Shown: positions 15,972 through 17,153 of the stretch, piece after piece
Layout: each line of letters opens with the position of its first letter
How positions within the stretch are numbered: position 1 is the stretch's first letter
Source of the DNA: an uncultured Lachnospiraceae bacterium
GTDB lineage: Bacteria; Bacillota_A; Clostridia; Lachnospirales; Lachnospiraceae
Assembly: GCA_905200565.1 (NCBI GenBank)
Contig: CAJKKX010000010.1
Span: 1 to 17,153, forward strand
Length of the DNA stretch: 17,153 bases
Direction: 5' to 3'
Made by a program: the position numbers and the translations under genes
Notes under the pieces: model-generated
The model's database searches: none
The model's input: only the letters and a program-made list of their open reading frames with translations
Told to the model about the DNA's origin: nothing

Positions 15972-16925
15972 ATGAGAAAAAATGTGTTTCGTCTGCTCGG
16001 CGGGTTTCTGGTTCTGGCTGTTTTATTTACACTGCTTTCCAGAGCGGCGGACAGTACGGGGATTCCCAGAATACAGACGGCAAAAATGCAGGGCATGACC
16101 ATCTCCCATCAGGTAACGGCACAGGGAAAGGTGGAACAGAAGCGGGAGCAGGCAGTCTTAACGGAGCCAAATCAGGTCGTCAAAGCGATCTATGTCGATG
16201 TGGGGCAGCAGGTGGAAAAAGGGGAGCTTCTGTTTGAGCTGGACATGGAGGAGCTTGAGGAGCAGATTCTTGACGCAAAGAGGGAGCTGCAAAAGAGCGA
16301 TCTGCAAAACGGGGACGGACAGAGTGCGAGAAGTGTGGCGGCGCAGCAAAAAAGCCTGGAACAGCAGCAGGCGGCGGATTCCTATGCCGATGCTGAGACC
16401 GAAGGGAACCGGGAGGTGGAGAAGGCGAAAAAAGAGCTGGAAGAGGCGAAGAAAGCGCTGGAAAGCCGGGAAAAGCCAACGCTTAGGAACGAGACGGGAG
16501 AGCAGGAGGAAGAACTGAAAGAGATTTTGAAACAAAAGGAGGAAGCGCTTCAACAGGCGGCCCAGAACCGGCAGGAAATCGAAAAGAAGGCAAATGCGCA
16601 AGAGGAAGAGGGGGCTTATCAGGCGGAGCTTGCAGATGCGAAGGCGGTAGAAGAAGCGGCGCAAAAGGAGAAGGAAAGTGCGGAGCAGGCATTAAAGGAA
16701 TATCAGAAAAAATCCGGTGCGAAAAAGGAAACCGAAGCGAAGGAAACAAAAGAGCAGCTCAGACAGGCCGTGGAGGAAAAGAGGGAAGCGTACGAAGCGG
16801 CGGTAGAAGCCCGCGACAAGGCGCTGCGGGACGCGACAAGAGCGGTGAGCAGCGCCAGCATTCCGGCTAACGTATACCCGGAAACAGTATCCTCTTTTCT
16901 TCCGGACAAACGGTTATCCGTATGA
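15972..16925 (+). CDS. Membrane-fusion (HlyD/MacA-like) adaptor, C-terminally truncated at a chimeric junction
   Basis: This 317-aa product is an N-terminally anchored adaptor: a transmembrane helix (about 5-24), the first half of a barrel-sandwich (lipoyl-like) domain with VVKAIYVDVGQQVEKGELLF (69-88), and then a very long, almost uninterrupted polar coiled coil (about 92-290) rich in Glu, Lys, Gln and Ala. Full adaptors return from the coiled coil into a second lipoyl half and beta-barrel domains; these are missing. After residue about 297 the sequence is the antisense of a LytTR regulator gene, and the reading frame stops at 16925. It is the last gene of the lipoprotein/permease operon and has a GGAAAGGAAGGGTG-type ribosome binding region. 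It is probably non-functional as an adaptor in this form, or the junction is an assembly artefact or rearrangement. Confidence 0.85.
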   Translation: MRKNVFRLLGGFLVLAVLFTLLSRAADSTGIPRIQTAKMQGMTISHQVTAQGKVEQKREQAVLTEPNQVVKAIYVDVGQQVEKGELLFELDMEELEEQILDAKRELQKSDLQNGDGQSARSVAAQQKSLEQQQAADSYADAETEGNREVEKAKKELEEAKKALESREKPTLRNETGEQEEELKEILKQKEEALQQAAQNRQEIEKKANAQEEEGAYQAELADAKAVEEAAQKEKESAEQALKEYQKKSGAKKETEAKETKEQLRQAVEEKREAYEAAVEARDKALRDATRAVSSASIPANVYPETVSSFLPDKRLSV

Positions 16926-17153
16926 ATAACCAGTTTCTTCCCAAAGGCCTCAATATACACAATATCCTCCGCCGCATACTCCAGAATAAACTGCTTTTGC
17001 TCAAGCTGGATTCTCCTCCCCTCCCGCCTGATCTGCCCGGAAAGTCCCAACGCATCGCGAAACGCCTCAGCAAATTCCTTCTCCCCAAACGGTTTTACAA
17101 GGAAACTGTAACACTTCACGTCACGATAAGCCGAAAGCTCCTCCCCCGCCAGC
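16859..17153 (-). pseudogene. Partial LytTR response regulator, cut at both ends
   Basis: Read on the minus strand from the window edge, the frame gives the end of a receiver domain (LSAYRDVKCYSFLVKPFGEK, with the conserved Lys-Pro) and then the first half of a LytTR domain (ILEYAAEDIVYIEAFGKKLV, then TVSGYTLAG). The upstream part lies beyond the window. The downstream half of LytTR, which should contain a His-(Arg/Lys)-Ser-(Tyr/Phe)-X-Val-Asn segment like that of the intact regulator at 1523-2239, is missing. Instead the frame continues into the antisense of the adaptor coiled coil and stops at 16703-16705. I therefore treat it as a fragment truncated at the junction near 16860. Confidence 0.75.
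16861..16883. repeat. Short inverted repeat at the adaptor/regulator junction
   Basis: TTCCGG (16861-16866) and CCGGAA (16878-16883) form a perfect 6-bp inverted repeat with an 11-bp spacer that contains the palindrome GTATAC. It lies in the interval where adaptor homology gives way to antisense LytTR coding sequence. It may be coincidental, or a remnant of the recombination that made the junction. Confidence 0.4.

Noticed and set aside
16703..16858. Continuation of the LytTR frame as a genuine C-terminal domain
   Set aside because: This stretch is the antisense of the adaptor coiled coil. The translated sequence is Ala/Ser-rich and lacks the conserved LytTR C-terminal motif.

Overview
The window reads like chromosomal DNA of a Gram-positive, low-to-mid GC anaerobe of the Clostridia, most likely a Lachnospiraceae gut bacterium. 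The reasons are strong AGGAGG-type ribosome binding sites, lipoproteins with lipobox cysteines, a Bce-type antimicrobial-peptide module, LytTR/GHKL two-component pairs, and a CUT1 sugar transporter with no dedicated ATPase. Taxonomy is inferred from gene content only. No rRNA, tRNA, CRISPR array or recognisable insertion sequence was seen.

Left part (1-5000). A peptidase T gene (pepT, minus strand) is divergent from a plus-strand cluster: a LytTR response regulator, a GHKL (AgrC/ComD-like) membrane histidine kinase, a small DUF3887-like lipoprotein and a CPBP-family intramembrane protease. The first two overlap by 4 nt and the rest are separated by 19-25 nt, so this looks like one transcription unit. 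A good sigma-A-type promoter sits just before the regulator.

Middle (5055-9626). This is a complete Bce-type module: OmpR-family regulator, short 'intramembrane-sensing' kinase, ABC ATPase, and a FtsX-like permease with a large external domain. Modules of this kind sense and resist cell-wall-active peptides such as bacitracin and lantibiotics. Inverted TTAC/GTAA elements upstream of an extended -10 promoter lie in the 160-nt gap before the ATPase gene and are the likely target of the regulator.

Right part (9616-17153). A second OmpR-type regulator and classical sensor kinase run on the minus strand. Divergent to them is an operon with an unusually large (803 aa) lipoprotein, made of a propeller-like N-terminal half and a family-1 solute-binding C-terminal half, then two CUT1-type sugar permeases and a membrane-fusion (HlyD/MacA-like) adaptor. 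The 165-nt divergent region carries two mirror-image operator/promoter units of identical geometry: two TAGAGA repeats at 11-bp period, then 9 nt to an extended -10. This strongly suggests that the regulator controls both its own operon and the lipoprotein/permease/adaptor operon.

The adaptor gene breaks off after its coiled coil and runs into the opposite strand of a truncated LytTR regulator near 16860. This is a rearrangement or chimeric junction. Whatever normally follows the adaptor (in comparable systems an ABC ATPase and permease) is absent from the window.
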